In this document: positions 11,378-21,056 of the stretch, piece by piece
How positions within the stretch are numbered: the stretch's first letter is position 1
How the letters are laid out: the number at the start of each line of letters is the position of its first letter
Source of the DNA: Serratia grimesii NBRC 13537
Lineage (GTDB): Bacteria > Pseudomonadota > Gammaproteobacteria > Enterobacterales > Enterobacteriaceae
Assembly (NCBI RefSeq): GCF_001590905.1
Contig: NZ_BCTT01000015.1
Coordinates: 62,001 to 126,000, forward strand
Direction of reading: 5' to 3'
Length of the DNA: 64,000 nucleotides
Notes under the pieces: model-generated
Database searches by the model: none
Told to the model about the DNA's origin: nothing
Seen by the model: only the letters and a program-made list of their open reading frames with translations
Translations under genes and position numbers: made by a program

Positions 11378-12808
11378 ATGCTCATAAAACACACCGCCTC
11401 AGTACAATGGCAACTCTGGATTGTGGCGTTCGGCTTCTTCATGCAGACGCTGGACACCACCATAGTCAACACCGCCCTGCCGTCGATGGCCGTCAGCCTG
11501 GGGGAGAACCCGCTGCGTATGCAGTCGGTGATCGTCTCCTATGTGCTGACGGTGGCGGTAATGTTGCCTGCCAGCGGTTGGCTGGCGGATCGGGTTGGCG
11601 TCCAGCGAGTCTTCTTCAGCGCTATTGTGCTGTTCACTCTGGGATCGATCCTGTGTGCCCGCTCAGAAACGCTGAACGAACTGATCGCCTCACGTGTGGT
11701 TCAGGGGATTGGCGGGGCAATGATGGTGCCGGTTGGTCGGTTGACGGTGATGAAAATCGTCCCGCGCGAACAGTACATGGCAGCGATGACCTTCGTTACC
11801 CTACCCGGCCAAATCGGCCCACTGATGGGGCCGGCGTTGGGCGGGTTTCTCGTCCAGTACGCCAGTTGGCACTGGATTTTCCTGATCAATATCCCAGTAG
11901 GCATTGCCGGGGCCATCGCCACCCTATTGTTAATGCCTAACTACCGCATGCAAACGCGACGCTTCGACATTAGCGGCTTTATCATGCTGGCGATCGGCAT
12001 GGCAACGCTGACCCTGGCGCTTGATGGGCACAAAGGGATGGGACTGTCTGCTATAGCAATCTCGGGTCTGGTTTTAGCCGGTGTGGCGGCGTTGGCCGGC
12101 TATTGGTGGCATGCGCACGGCAACAGTCGGGCATTATTCTCACTCAGGCTGTTTAAAACCCAGACCTATAAGGTGGGGCTGACGGCAAGCCTGTTAGGCC
12201 GTATCGGCAGTGGTATGTTGCCGTTTATGACGCCGTTATTCATGCAAGTCGGCATGGGGTTCTCCCCATTCCACGCTGGCTTGATGATGATCCCGATGAT
12301 CATCGGCAGTATGGGAATGAAGCGGATTGTGGTGCGCGTGGTTAACCGTTTTGGGTATCGCAATGTGTTGGTGGCCGCCACACTGATGCTGGCGTTGATC
12401 AGCCTCAGCTTCCCGCTAGTGGCGATGATCGGTTGGATCTGGCTGTTGCCGGTAGTGCTGTTCTTCCAGGGGATGGTCAACTCGTTGCGCTTCTCGGCGA
12501 TGAACACCCTGACACTTAAGGACTTGCCGGACAGGCTGGCCAGCAGCGGGAACAGTCTGTTGTCGATGGTGATGCAATTGTCGATGAGCCTCGGCGTCAG
12601 CATCGCCGGTATTCTTATTGGCAGCTTTGCCCATCATCAGGTGGTCACCGACAGCCCGGCAATTCATAGCGCATTTATTTACAGCTACTGCTGCATGGCA
12701 TTAATTATCGCTCTGCCCGCACTGGCCTTCGCCCGCGTCCCGGCTGATACCACGACTAACCGTGCGCTGACCAAAGAGCCGGGCACAGGCTCCACGAGGT
12801 TGCAATAA
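11378..12808 (+). CDS. mdtD: MdtD, MFS transporter (EmrB/DHA2 type)
   Basis: 476 residues and 14 predicted membrane helices, starting [27 protein letters not shown], which contains the DHA2 motif D1 region ([11 protein letters not shown]). [13 protein letters not shown] matches MFS motif A and [16 protein letters not shown] the motif C area. It lies in the mdtABCD-baeSR operon, 10 bases after mdtC, and its stop shares one base with the baeS start. The E. coli counterpart is not needed for MdtABC activity and has been linked to iron-citrate export; the substrate cannot be read here. Confidence 0.94.
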   Translation: MLIKHTASVQWQLWIVAFGFFMQTLDTTIVNTALPSMAVSLGENPLRMQSVIVSYVLTVAVMLPASGWLADRVGVQRVFFSAIVLFTLGSILCARSETLNELIASRVVQGIGGAMMVPVGRLTVMKIVPREQYMAAMTFVTLPGQIGPLMGPALGGFLVQYASWHWIFLINIPVGIAGAIATLLLMPNYRMQTRRFDISGFIMLAIGMATLTLALDGHKGMGLSAIAISGLVLAGVAALAGYWWHAHGNSRALFSLRLFKTQTYKVGLTASLLGRIGSGMLPFMTPLFMQVGMGFSPFHAGLMMIPMIIGSMGMKRIVVRVVNRFGYRNVLVAATLMLALISLSFPLVAMIGWIWLLPVVLFFQGMVNSLRFSAMNTLTLKDLPDRLASSGNSLLSMVMQLSMSLGVSIAGILIGSFAHHQVVTDSPAIHSAFIYSYCCMALIIALPALAFARVPADTTTNRALTKEPGTGSTRLQ

Positions 12809-14190
12809 TGAAAATAGGCATTACCGGTAAACTGTTCATGGCGATTTTCGCCACCTGCATGCTGGTGTTAATCACCATGCACTGGGGTGTGCGTGTCAGC
12901 TTTGAACGCGGCTTTATCGACTACATCAAAAACAGCAACGAACAACGCATCAACATGCTGGGTGAAGCGCTGGAAGAACAGTACAGTCGCCATGGCAACT
13001 GGGTCTTTCTGCGCAATAACGATCAGGTGGTTTACCAGATCATGCGTTCGTTTGAACAAAACAGCGACAGCAGCCACAATCTGCCGCCCAAGGGCTGGCG
13101 CACCCAATTCTGGGTCGTAGACAGCCAGTTTAACCGGCTGGTGGGCCATTCAGGTCCGGTGCCGAGAGAAGGCCCACGCCATCCGATTCGCTACAACAAT
13201 GAAATTGTCGGCTGGGTGATCACCACACCGATCGAGCGGCTAACGCGTAATACCGACATTAATTTCGATCAACAGCAAAGACGCACCAGTTGGATGATTG
13301 TCGCCCTTTCCACACTGTTAGCAGCGGCCGTTACCTGGTTAATGTCGCGTGGGTTGCTGGCACCGGTAAAACGGTTGGTCGCCGGTACTCATCGCTTGGC
13401 CGCAGGGGATTTCAGCACTCGAGTGGCAGTCAGCAGCCAGGATGAATTGGGGCGACTGGCGCAGGACTTTAACCAACTTGCTACATCCCTGGAAAAAAAT
13501 GAACAGATGCGACGCGCTGTGATGGCTGACGTCTCGCATGAGCTACGCACCCCGTTGGCGATATTGCGCGGCGAACTGGAAGCATTACAGGACGGCGTGC
13601 GCCAACCGACCCCGGCCTCACTCAATTCGTTGCAGGCAGAAGTCTCTACCCTGACCAAACTGGTGGACGATCTGCATCAGCTGTCGTTATCCGATCTTGG
13701 CGCACTCGCCTACCGTAAATCCCCGGTCGACTGCGTGCATTTACTGCAAATTGCGGTTGCCAGTTTCCGTGAACGGTTTCGTGCCAAAGAGCTGGAGATT
13801 GTGACTTTGCTTCCTGAACAGGCGCTGCTGTTTGGCGATCCCGATCGTCTCAACCAGTTGTTTAACAACCTGTTGGAAAACAGCCTGCGATACACCGATG
13901 CGGGCGGTAAGCTGGAGATCGGTGCAGAACAGTTGCCAGGCTGCTTGCGCATTTACTGGCAGGACAGCGCACCCGGCGTCACTGATGAGCAGTTGGCGCG
14001 TATTTTTGAACGTTTTTACCGCACCGAAGGTTCGCGTAACCGCGCCAGCGGCGGCTCTGGTCTGGGGCTGTCGATCTGTCAAAATATTGTGGAAGCGCAC
14101 AACGGGACGATCAACGCACAGCACTCGCCTTTAGGCGGCGTGCGGATTACAGTAGAATTTGCCACCCCGTTAATGAATAAGGCGTCATGA
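12808..14190 (+). CDS. baeS: BaeS, envelope-stress sensor histidine kinase
   Basis: 460 residues. Two membrane segments (about 9-27 and 160-180) flank a periplasmic sensor of about 130 residues, followed by a HAMP linker ([23 protein letters not shown]). The phospho-accepting His is about residue 244 in [20 protein letters not shown]. The catalytic domain shows the N box ([16 protein letters not shown]) and the G2 box ([19 protein letters not shown]). It senses indole, flavonoids, metals or envelope damage in E. coli and phosphorylates BaeR. TAATG overlap with mdtD, ATGA overlap with baeR. Confidence 0.96.
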   Translation: MKIGITGKLFMAIFATCMLVLITMHWGVRVSFERGFIDYIKNSNEQRINMLGEALEEQYSRHGNWVFLRNNDQVVYQIMRSFEQNSDSSHNLPPKGWRTQFWVVDSQFNRLVGHSGPVPREGPRHPIRYNNEIVGWVITTPIERLTRNTDINFDQQQRRTSWMIVALSTLLAAAVTWLMSRGLLAPVKRLVAGTHRLAAGDFSTRVAVSSQDELGRLAQDFNQLATSLEKNEQMRRAVMADVSHELRTPLAILRGELEALQDGVRQPTPASLNSLQAEVSTLTKLVDDLHQLSLSDLGALAYRKSPVDCVHLLQIAVASFRERFRAKELEIVTLLPEQALLFGDPDRLNQLFNNLLENSLRYTDAGGKLEIGAEQLPGCLRIYWQDSAPGVTDEQLARIFERFYRTEGSRNRASGGSGLGLSICQNIVEAHNGTINAQHSPLGGVRITVEFATPLMNKAS

Positions 14191-14906
14191 TGGAAACCCA
14201 GAATCAGCCATTGCAGATTATGATTGTTGAAGATGAACCCAAACTCGGTCAACTACTGGTGGATTATCTGCAGGCCGCAGGGTACGCCACGCATTGGCTG
14301 ACCAACGGCAGCGAGGTGGTGCCTGCAGTACATGAGCATAGCCCTGCGCTGATCCTGTTGGATCTGATGCTGCCGGGGGCCGATGGACTAACGGTATGCC
14401 GCGAACTGCGCCGCTTTACCGACGTCCCGGTTGTAATGGTGACGGCGAAAATCGAGGAGATTGACCGCCTGCTTGGGCTGGAGATTGGTGCGGACGATTA
14501 CATTTGCAAACCTTACAGCCCGCGCGAAGTGGTCGCTCGGGTAAAAACCATTTTGCGTCGTTGCCATCGCCCGCTGGATAATTCGCAGGAAGAAACACAG
14601 CTGCACATCGATGAACCGCGCTTTCAGGCCAGTTACCAGAATCATATGTTGGATCTCACCCCGGCGGAGTTTCGTCTGCTTAAAACCCTCGCCAGCCAGC
14701 CGGGTAATGTGTTCTCACGCGAGCAGCTGCTGAATAATCTGTATGACGACTACCGCGTAGTGACCGATCGCACCATCGACAGCCATATCAAAAACCTGCG
14801 TCGCAAGCTGGAACTGATCGACGGCGAGAAATCCTTTATCCGTTCGGTATACGGTGTAGGTTACCGCTGGGAAGCCGAAGCTTGTCGGCTGGTGAATAAC
14901 TTATAA
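14187..14906 (+). CDS. baeR: BaeR, OmpR-family response regulator
   Basis: 239 residues. The receiver domain has acidic residues at 15-16 (IVEDEPKLG), the phosphorylated Asp at about 59 ([12 protein letters not shown]) and the Lys in VMVTAK. The C-terminal winged helix ends [24 protein letters not shown]. It activates mdtABCD and other efflux genes when phosphorylated by BaeS. ATGA coupling to baeS; a second ATG at 14190 would remove one residue. The last codons overlap the end of a vapC remnant on the other strand. Confidence 0.97.
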   Translation: MMETQNQPLQIMIVEDEPKLGQLLVDYLQAAGYATHWLTNGSEVVPAVHEHSPALILLDLMLPGADGLTVCRELRRFTDVPVVMVTAKIEEIDRLLGLEIGADDYICKPYSPREVVARVKTILRRCHRPLDNSQEETQLHIDEPRFQASYQNHMLDLTPAEFRLLKTLASQPGNVFSREQLLNNLYDDYRVVTDRTIDSHIKNLRRKLELIDGEKSFIRSVYGVGYRWEAEACRLVNNL

Positions 14907-15086
14907 CCGGTACCAGGTCCAGTCCTCAATCGCTAAACCTGGTACCACGGCAAATGCTCGATCGTGAGTTACTCTTGTCGCACCGCGGCTCTGCGCGTGT
15001 GCGGCGATAAGCTGATCCAGCGCCCGTATCACCCGTCCCTTTTTCGCCATATCCCCCGCATCACATTCCTCCGTTAGCTTCCTGTG
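14901..15086 (-). pseudogene. VapC-type PIN-domain toxin, C-terminal fragment
   Basis: Reading the minus strand, about 61 open codons end at 14901. They encode ALDQLIAAHAQSRGATRVTH followed by DRAFAVVPGLAIEDWTWY. This is the well-known C-terminal signature of VapC/PIN ribonuclease toxins (DxLIAAHA...GATLVTxN...F..V.GL..EDW). The frame is closed upstream by a stop at 15087-15089, and no N-terminal half with the first catalytic Asp, no start codon and no vapB antitoxin gene are present. It is therefore a relic of a VapBC toxin-antitoxin module. Its stop lies inside the baeR 3' end, so the deletion left the operon intact. Confidence 0.72.
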
Positions 15087-15120
15087 CTACAGCACGATTC
15101 GCTGATTGAAACTCAACGCC

Positions 15121-15150
15121 AGCGCAAAAAAATTGCGTATTTTTTGCGCT
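15121..15150. repeat. Perfect 11-bp inverted repeat upstream of yegP
   Basis: AGCGCAAAAAA (15121-15131) and TTTTTTGCGCT (15140-15150) are perfect reverse complements with an eight-base loop. It lies 90 bases before yegP, downstream of the vapC remnant. On either strand the arm ends in a run of T, but the T-run is inside the stem, so it is not a standard terminator. It may be a regulatory site, a cruciform or the former terminator of lost genes. Confidence 0.5.
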
Positions 15151-15238
15151 ACGCTTCTCAGATAAGGTTTCTTAGCCGCTCAGTTTCACGCTATTGGCTA
15201 CACTTACATCACTTATCGGAACCCACAGGAGAGGAACC

Positions 15239-15577
15239 ATGGCAATCGGTCACTATGAGCTGAAAAAAGCAAAGAATGGACAGTACCACTTCAACCTGAA
15301 AGCCAGTAATGGCGAAATCATTTTGGCCAGTGAGATGTACGCCAGCAAAGCCTCGGCGGAAAATGGCATTGCCTCTGTGCAAACCAATTCACCTCACGAA
15401 GCGCAATATGAACTGAAACACAGCACCAGCAATCAGCCTTACTTTGTCCTGAAAGCCAAAAACCATCAGGTGATCGGCGTCAGCGAAATGTACAGCTCTG
15501 AAACTGCTGCAAAAAACGGTATTCAGTCGGTGATCAAGAATGGCCCGAACACCGACGTGCGCGATTTAAGCGCATAA
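15239..15577 (+). CDS. yegP: YegP, tandem DUF1508 protein
   Basis: 112 residues built of two similar repeats of about 48 residues: YELKKAKNGQYHFNLKASNG..., then YELKHSTSNQPYFVLKAKN.... Each ends with SEMY(A/S)SxxxAxNGI. This is the UPF0339/DUF1508 family, found as YegP next to yegQ in E. coli; the molecular role is not established. The ATG at 15239 follows an AGGAGAGGAACC ribosome site and is clearly better than an upstream in-frame start at 15194. Confidence 0.93.
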   Translation: MAIGHYELKKAKNGQYHFNLKASNGEIILASEMYASKASAENGIASVQTNSPHEAQYELKHSTSNQPYFVLKAKNHQVIGVSEMYSSETAAKNGIQSVIKNGPNTDVRDLSA

Positions 15578-15591
15578 CATCATCTGTGCGG

Positions 15592-15620
15592 CGCGCGATG
15601 GCCGCCATCGCGCGTTTTTC
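15592..15620 (+). terminator. Rho-independent terminator of yegP
   Basis: Stem CGCGCGATGG (15592-15601), three-base loop, stem CCATCGCGCG (15605-15614), then TTTTTC. It begins 15 bases after the yegP stop. Confidence 0.9.
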
Positions 15621-15755
15621 TTATGACCAGGATCAATCTCCCTGTAATAAATCCGGTTACCTGCTGATTTCTTGCCGCACTGCCGCTACAATTCCCCGCT
15701 TTTACTGCGCCATTTGGTGGTGCAGTACTGACCTGAAATCAGACCGAGACTCATT

Positions 15756-17108
15756 ATGTTTACACCGGAACTCCTCTCCCCGGCCGGCACGCTGAAAAAC
15801 ATGCGTTACGCCTTTGCCTATGGTGCTGACGCGGTTTATGCCGGTCAGCCGCGTTACAGCCTGCGGGTGCGTAACAACGAATTCAATCACGAGAACCTGG
15901 CGCAGGGCATTAACGAAGCTCACGCACTGGGTAAGAAATTCTACGTGGTCGTGAATATCGCCCCGCATAACGCCAAACTGAAAACCTTCTTGCGCGATCT
16001 TAAACCCGTGATCGACATGGGCCCAGATGCGCTGATCATGTCCGATCCTGGCCTGATCATGATGGTGCGTGAGGCCTTCCCACACATGGACATTCATTTG
16101 TCGGTACAGGCGAACGCGGTTAACTGGGCAACGGTTAAATTCTGGCAGCAAATGGGGCTGACGCGGGTGATCCTGTCGCGTGAGCTGTCACTGGAAGAGA
16201 TCGCCGAGATCCGCACTCAAGTGCCGGATATGGAACTGGAAATTTTCGTTCATGGCGCCTTGTGCATGGCCTACTCCGGCCGCTGCCTGTTGTCCGGTTA
16301 TATCAACAAACGCGACCCTAATCAGGGCACCTGCACCAACGCCTGCCGCTGGCAGTACAAAGCAGAAGAAGGCAAAGAAGACGATACCGGTAATATCGTG
16401 CATATCCATGAGCCTATCCCGGTACAAACCGTTGAACCAACATTGGGTATCGGTGCGCCGACAGACAAAGTGTTCATGCTTTCAGAAGCACAAAAACCGG
16501 GCGAATATATGAGCGCCTTCGAGGATGAACACGGCACTTACATCATGAACTCGAAAGATCTGCGTGCCATTCAACACGTGGAACGACTGACACAGCTAGG
16601 CGTACATTCGCTGAAAATCGAAGGCCGTACCAAATCCTTCTACTACTGCGCCCGTACTGCACAAGTCTACCGCCGCGCCATCGACGACGCCGTTGCCGGC
16701 AAGCCGTTTGATGCCACATTGCTTACCACGCTGGAAGGCCTGGCGCATCGCGGTTACACCGAAGGTTTCCTGCGCCGCCATGTGCATGACGCACAGCAAA
16801 ACTACGATTACGGCTCTTCATTGTCTGAACGCCAGCAATTTGTGGGTGAATTTACCGGTGTACGCCGTGACGGTTGGGCTGAAGTCGATGTGAAAAACAA
16901 GTTCATGCTCGGTGATAGCGTAGAGATGATGACCCCGGGCGGTAACGTCTTGTTTACCCTCGAGAGCATGCAAAATAAGAAAGGCGAGGCGATCGACGTG
17001 GCTCCTGGCAACGGCCATATCGTTTATTTGCCGATCCCACAAGATATCGATCTCAATTACGCACTGCTGATACGAAATTTACCGGATACCAATAGTCCTG
17101 CGGCATAA
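15756..17108 (+). CDS. trhP: YegQ/TrhP, U32-family tRNA uridine-34 hydroxylation protein
   Basis: 450 residues of the peptidase-U32 fold. The family signature is at about residue 160-200: EIFVHGALCMAYSGRCLLSG then NQGTCTNACRW, giving the conserved cysteines thought to bind an iron-sulfur cluster. E. coli YegQ (TrhP) is needed for the prephenate-dependent, oxygen-independent route to 5-hydroxyuridine at tRNA position 34; it is not a proven protease. The start ATG at 15756 begins MFTPELLSPAGTLKNM, typical of the family. It is followed by the small RNA CyaR, the same order as in E. coli. Confidence 0.93.
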   Translation: MFTPELLSPAGTLKNMRYAFAYGADAVYAGQPRYSLRVRNNEFNHENLAQGINEAHALGKKFYVVVNIAPHNAKLKTFLRDLKPVIDMGPDALIMSDPGLIMMVREAFPHMDIHLSVQANAVNWATVKFWQQMGLTRVILSRELSLEEIAEIRTQVPDMELEIFVHGALCMAYSGRCLLSGYINKRDPNQGTCTNACRWQYKAEEGKEDDTGNIVHIHEPIPVQTVEPTLGIGAPTDKVFMLSEAQKPGEYMSAFEDEHGTYIMNSKDLRAIQHVERLTQLGVHSLKIEGRTKSFYYCARTAQVYRRAIDDAVAGKPFDATLLTTLEGLAHRGYTEGFLRRHVHDAQQNYDYGSSLSERQQFVGEFTGVRRDGWAEVDVKNKFMLGDSVEMMTPGGNVLFTLESMQNKKGEAIDVAPGNGHIVYLPIPQDIDLNYALLIRNLPDTNSPAA

Positions 17109-17149
17109 AATGCAGATTATGCGGCTTTAAGGGTGATTTTTAGCAAATA

Positions 17150-17165
17150 TTAGAATTGGATCACA
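17150..17165 (+). promoter_or_regulatory. CRP binding site of cyaR
   Basis: TTAGA-N6-TCACA, matching the CRP consensus TGTGA-N6-TCACA at 8 of 10 positions with a perfect right half. It lies about 50 bases before the CyaR 5' end. CyaR is a known cAMP-CRP-activated RNA in E. coli. Confidence 0.65.
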
Positions 17166-17204
17166 TCAATTAGTTCGCAGCTTGGTTACCATCAAGCTGC
17201 TTAA

Positions 17205-17288
17205 AACTAAGAACGAAAAATATTTGCATAGCAATACTAGGAACCACCTCCTTAGCCGGTCCAATCTCCCTTGGACTGGCTTTTTCTT
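17205..17288 (+). ncRNA. cyaR: CyaR small regulatory RNA
   Basis: The block AGGAACCACCTCCTTAGCC (from 17239), followed by AATCTCCCTT in the terminator loop, matches my memory of E. coli CyaR (RyeE). The gene sits just downstream of yegQ, where cyaR lies in E. coli. The 3' end is a terminator: AGCCGGTCC (17254-17262), loop, GGACTGGCT (17273-17281), then TTTTCTTT. The ACCTCC stretch is the seed that pairs with ribosome sites of targets such as ompX, nadE and luxS with help from Hfq. The 5' end is estimated by alignment to E. coli and may be off by a few bases. Confidence 0.88.
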
Positions 17289-17583
17289 TGGTACAAATAA
17301 ATATCATATAAAATATACCCATTATCTTTCAAAGCACTACCTTCTCTATTTTTAATATTCCTCACACCTATTCCGATATAAAAATAATGCTACAACGCTT
17401 AATTAATTCATTAACAAAAATCGTTAACTTACTCACGGCATATATCTCAAATTAAGCCAATCATTCAGGGATAATCACTGCGTAATGGTTATTAATCCGA
17501 ATTAACTGAATATTCTGATGGTTTGCCGTCGATAGGTAGTTTATCGTTGATCACTATCTGTTTTTAGCCGGGAGATATCAGGA

Positions 17584-18498
17584 ATGCATCCATCAGCACC
17601 CGCGCTTCTTATCATTAACGGTAAAAGCGCCGGCAACGAAGAGCTCCGTTTTGCAGTACAGAAGCTGCGGGATGAAGGCCTGACATTGCATGTTCGCGTT
17701 ACCTGGGAACAAGGAGACGCCGCACGTTATGTACAGGAAGCCTGCCAACTGGGCGTAACCACTCTGATTGCCGGCGGCGGTGATGGCACAATCAATGAAG
17801 TTGCCGCCGCGCTGACAACCGTATCGGCAGATCAGCGGCCCGCGCTAGGCATTCTGCCGCTGGGCACTGCCAACGACTTCGCCGTGGCCTGCAATATCCC
17901 ACTGATGCCAGAACAGGCTCTACGGTTGGCGATGAAAGGCCGCGCCGTCCCTATCGATCTGGCGAAAGTGAATGATGAACGCTATTTCATCAATATGGCG
18001 ACGGGTGGCTTCGGTACCCGAATCACCACCGAGACACCTGAAAAGCTAAAGGCAGTATTAGGCGGCGTTTCCTATTTTATCCACGGCCTGTTGCGCATGG
18101 ATACACTCAAGGCCGATCGCTGCGAAATCCGTGGTCCTGATTTCCATTGGGCCGGTGACGCGTTGGTAATTGGCATTGGTAATGGCAAGCAGGCCGGAGG
18201 CGGCCAGCAATTGTGCCCAGATGCACTGATCAACGATGGGTTGCTGCAATTGCGCCTGTTGATCGCGGACGAACTGCTGCCAGCGTTAGTGGCCAGCTTG
18301 TTTAACGGCGAAGAAAACAAAAATGTGATCAGCGCTGCCTTACCTTGGTTGGAAATCAGTGCTCCCCACGAAATGACATTTAATCTCGACGGTGAACCGC
18401 TGAAGGGTACCCATTTCCGCATTGAAGTCCTGCCCAATGCCATTGAGTGCCGTCTGCCCCCCAATTGTGCGTTACTCGGTCAGACGTTTTCCCGTTAA
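17584..18498 (+). CDS. yegS: YegS, lipid kinase-like protein
   Basis: 304 residues of the diacylglycerol/sphingosine kinase fold. The nucleotide-binding [14 protein letters not shown] lies at about residue 65 and [13 protein letters not shown] at about 95, both diagnostic. A later NLDGEPL matches the C-terminal domain. E. coli YegS phosphorylates phosphatidylglycerol in vitro; its in vivo role is unclear. The gene stands alone after the CyaR terminator. AGGA lies just before the ATG. Confidence 0.93.
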   Translation: MHPSAPALLIINGKSAGNEELRFAVQKLRDEGLTLHVRVTWEQGDAARYVQEACQLGVTTLIAGGGDGTINEVAAALTTVSADQRPALGILPLGTANDFAVACNIPLMPEQALRLAMKGRAVPIDLAKVNDERYFINMATGGFGTRITTETPEKLKAVLGGVSYFIHGLLRMDTLKADRCEIRGPDFHWAGDALVIGIGNGKQAGGGQQLCPDALINDGLLQLRLLIADELLPALVASLFNGEENKNVISAALPWLEISAPHEMTFNLDGEPLKGTHFRIEVLPNAIECRLPPNCALLGQTFSR

Positions 18499-18618
18499 TC
18501 ACTGCCAGAGGCGCCTAACAGAAGAAGTTGAGCGCCCAAGCCCCAGATAGATCGGCACAGCCTCTGTGCCGCACCACTGAAAACCCTCCCGTCCTCTACA
18601 CTTTATTCTGCGATTAAA

Positions 18619-18634
18619 TGTGATCTTCTCCGGC
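18619..18634 (+). promoter_or_regulatory. Possible CRP half-site upstream of rspA
   Basis: TGTGA (18619-18623) with AA before it gives a good left half of a CRP site, but the right half (CCGGC) does not match. A sugar-acid operon is a plausible CRP target. Weak. Confidence 0.25.
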
Positions 18635-18647
18635 AAATTTTTTAAAT

Positions 18648-18659
18648 CATACTTGTATG
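18648..18659. promoter_or_regulatory. Putative RspR operator: CATACTTGTATG palindrome
   Basis: A perfect 12-base palindrome (CATAC-TT-GTATG) upstream of rspA. FadR/GntR-type regulators bind short palindromes of this kind, and the cluster encodes one (RspR). A related half (GTATGGTGGC at about 23990) lies before rspR itself and resembles GTATGGTAG here. Assignment to RspR is inference. Confidence 0.45.
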
Positions 18660-18667
18660 GTAGTTAG

Positions 18668-18696
18668 TTCATGGCGTATTTTTTGCCCATTATAAT
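18668..18696 (+). promoter_or_regulatory. Putative sigma-70 promoter of the rsp cluster
   Basis: A perfect -10 box TATAAT (18691-18696) with a weak -35 (TTCATG, 18668-18673) at 17-base spacing. Transcription would start about 20 bases before rspA. Confidence 0.6.
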
Positions 18697-18722
18697 GACC
18701 CGTAAGAACAGGATTAGACGTT

Positions 18723-19937
18723 ATGAAGATCATTAACGCAGAGGTATTTGTGACCTGCCCTGGCAGGAATTTTGTCACGCTGAAGATCACCACTGACGAC
18801 GGGATTACCGGTATCGGCGACGCGACGCTTAACGGCCGTGAGCTGCCGGTAGCGTCCTATCTAAAAGATCACGTCTGTCCACAATTGATCGGGCGAGACG
18901 CTCATCAGATCGAAGATATCTGGCAATTCTTCTACAAAGGCGCCTACTGGCGGCGCGGCCCTGTCACCATGTCCGCCATCTCCGCTGTAGATATGGCGCT
19001 GTGGGATATCAAGGGCAAGGCTGCCAATATGCCGCTGTATCAGTTACTGGGCGGCGCATCACGTACCGGCGTAATGGTTTACTGCCACACCACCGGTCAT
19101 TCCATCGACGAAGTCCTCGACGATTACGCCAAGCATAAAGAATTGGGCTTTAAAGCCATCCGCGCTCAGTGCGGCGTGCCAGGCATGAAAACCACCTACG
19201 GCATGGCCAAGGGCAAGGGGCTGGCCTATGAGCCCGCCACCAAGGGCAACGGGCCGGAAGAACAATTGTGGTCAACGGAAAAGTACCTCGATTTCACCCC
19301 CAAGCTGTTCGATGCAGTACGCAACCGGTTCGGGTTCGATGAGCATTTGCTGCACGACATGCACCATCGGCTAACGCCAATTGAGGCTGCGCGCTTTGGT
19401 AAAAGCATTGAGCAATACCGGCTGTTCTGGATGGAAGACCCGACGCCTGCAGAAAATCAGGAGTGCTTCCGCCTGATCCGCCAGCATACCGTCACGCCAA
19501 TCGCCGTCGGTGAAGTGTTTAACAGCATCTGGGACTGCAAACAGCTGATTGAAGAACAGCTGATCGATTATATCCGTACCACCCTCACCCACGCCGGTGG
19601 AATCACCGGCATGCGCCGTATTGCCGATTTTGCTTCGCTGTATCAAGTGCGTACCGGTTCACACGGCCCCTCCGATTTGTCGCCAATTTGTATGGCAGCG
19701 GCGCTGCACTTTGATCTGTGGGTGCCGAACTTCGGCGTACAGGAATACATGGGTTATTCAGAACAAATGCTCGAGGTATTCCCACATAACTGGAGCTTCA
19801 ACGACGGCTATATGCACCCAGGTAACAAACCGGGACTGGGCATTGAGTTCGATGAAAAACTGGCTGCCCGTTATCCCTACGAACCCGCTTATCTGCCGGT
19901 CGCACGTCTGGAGGATGGCACCCTATGGAACTGGTAA
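18723..19937 (+). CDS. rspA: RspA, mannonate dehydratase-family enzyme
   Basis: 404 residues, very close to E. coli RspA along the whole length, with the same ends ([20 protein letters not shown] ... [11 protein letters not shown]). Enolase-superfamily ManD motifs are present: [11 protein letters not shown] near the N-terminus, [31 protein letters not shown] and [10 protein letters not shown], which carry the acidic metal ligands and the catalytic His. Members dehydrate D-mannonate or D-gluconate, often slowly. The old 'starvation sensing' name comes from a link to homoserine lactone and stationary phase. First gene of a five-gene cluster; rspB follows after 14 bases. Confidence 0.93.
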   Translation: MKIINAEVFVTCPGRNFVTLKITTDDGITGIGDATLNGRELPVASYLKDHVCPQLIGRDAHQIEDIWQFFYKGAYWRRGPVTMSAISAVDMALWDIKGKAANMPLYQLLGGASRTGVMVYCHTTGHSIDEVLDDYAKHKELGFKAIRAQCGVPGMKTTYGMAKGKGLAYEPATKGNGPEEQLWSTEKYLDFTPKLFDAVRNRFGFDEHLLHDMHHRLTPIEAARFGKSIEQYRLFWMEDPTPAENQECFRLIRQHTVTPIAVGEVFNSIWDCKQLIEEQLIDYIRTTLTHAGGITGMRRIADFASLYQVRTGSHGPSDLSPICMAAALHFDLWVPNFGVQEYMGYSEQMLEVFPHNWSFNDGYMHPGNKPGLGIEFDEKLAARYPYEPAYLPVARLEDGTLWNW

Positions 19938-19951
19938 CAGGAGAAAGCACC

Positions 19952-20968
19952 ATGCAAAGCGTGGTCATTGAACAACCCGGCCTGCTGGCTATCCAGCAGC
20001 GCCCCCTGCCGCAACCGACCGCCAACGAAGTGCGGGTAAAGGTCCGGTTTGCCGGCATCTGCGGTTCTGATGTGCATATTTATCATGGCCACAATCCCTT
20101 CGCCCGCTACCCACGAGTGATCGGCCACGAGTTTTTTGGCGTGATTGATCAAGTCGGCAGCGATGTCAGCCCGCAGCGGCTCGGTGAACGCGTCTCTGTC
20201 GATCCGGTCGTCAGTTGTGGTCATTGTTACCCGTGTTCTATCGGTCGTCCCAACGTCTGCACCGAGCTACAAGTGATTGGTGTGCATCGCGACGGCGGTT
20301 TCAGTGACTACGCCTGTGCCCCGGCACGCAACGCCTACCGCATTCCGGAAAGCATCAGCGATCGCCACGCTGCCATGATCGAACCCTTCACCATTGCGGC
20401 TAATATTACCGCCCATCTCCAACCCAATGCCGATGATATTGCGTTGATCTACGGGGCTGGGCCAATGGGATTAACGGTGATCCAAACGCTGAAAGGCGTC
20501 TTCGGCGTGAAGCAGGTAATCGTCACCGATCGCGTCCCTGAACGGCTGGTGATGGCGCAGGAAAACGGCGCCGACTGGACGTTCAACAATGCCGAAGCGT
20601 CATTGCCCACCGAGCTGGAACGGCGCGGCATCCGCCCGACGTTAATCGTCGACGCCGCCTGTCATCCGGCCATTTTGCAAGAGGCGATCAATCTGGCGTC
20701 CCCGGCAGCACGCATCGGCATCATGGGGTTCTCCGGCGATGCCTGCACCATTACTCAACAAAGCATCACCAGTAAAGAGCTGTCAATTTTCTCCTCGCGC
20801 CTCAACAGCGCACGCTTCCCACAGGTTATCGATTGGATGGCCAGCGGGAAAATCGCCCCGCAGAAACTCATTACTCACTGCGTGCCGGCCAGCGAAGTTG
20901 AACAGGCAATGCTGATGTTCGAAAAAGATCAGCGCACCTGCTGCAAGGTATTACTGCAATTCGACTAA
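19952..20968 (+). CDS. rspB: RspB, zinc-type alcohol dehydrogenase
   Basis: 338 residues of the medium-chain dehydrogenase family. ICGSDVHIYHG carries the first catalytic zinc Cys and VIGHEFFGVI the His. The structural zinc loop is CGHCYPCSIGRPNVC. The NAD-binding loop is YGAGPMGLT. It probably oxidises a sugar-acid hydroxyl (related enzymes act on L-galactonate or L-gulonate). The ATG at 19952 follows CAGGAGAAAGCACC; the frame is open further upstream inside rspA but has no better ribosome site. Confidence 0.92.
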   Translation: MQSVVIEQPGLLAIQQRPLPQPTANEVRVKVRFAGICGSDVHIYHGHNPFARYPRVIGHEFFGVIDQVGSDVSPQRLGERVSVDPVVSCGHCYPCSIGRPNVCTELQVIGVHRDGGFSDYACAPARNAYRIPESISDRHAAMIEPFTIAANITAHLQPNADDIALIYGAGPMGLTVIQTLKGVFGVKQVIVTDRVPERLVMAQENGADWTFNNAEASLPTELERRGIRPTLIVDAACHPAILQEAINLASPAARIGIMGFSGDACTITQQSITSKELSIFSSRLNSARFPQVIDWMASGKIAPQKLITHCVPASEVEQAMLMFEKDQRTCCKVLLQFD

Positions 20969-21056
20969 TGACTACACCAGGGCCAAGGGCGGCAGGAAGC
21001 GGCCCTCTCCAACCATGAAGCATCGCGATTACAACAACACCAAGTGGAGTGCTTTT

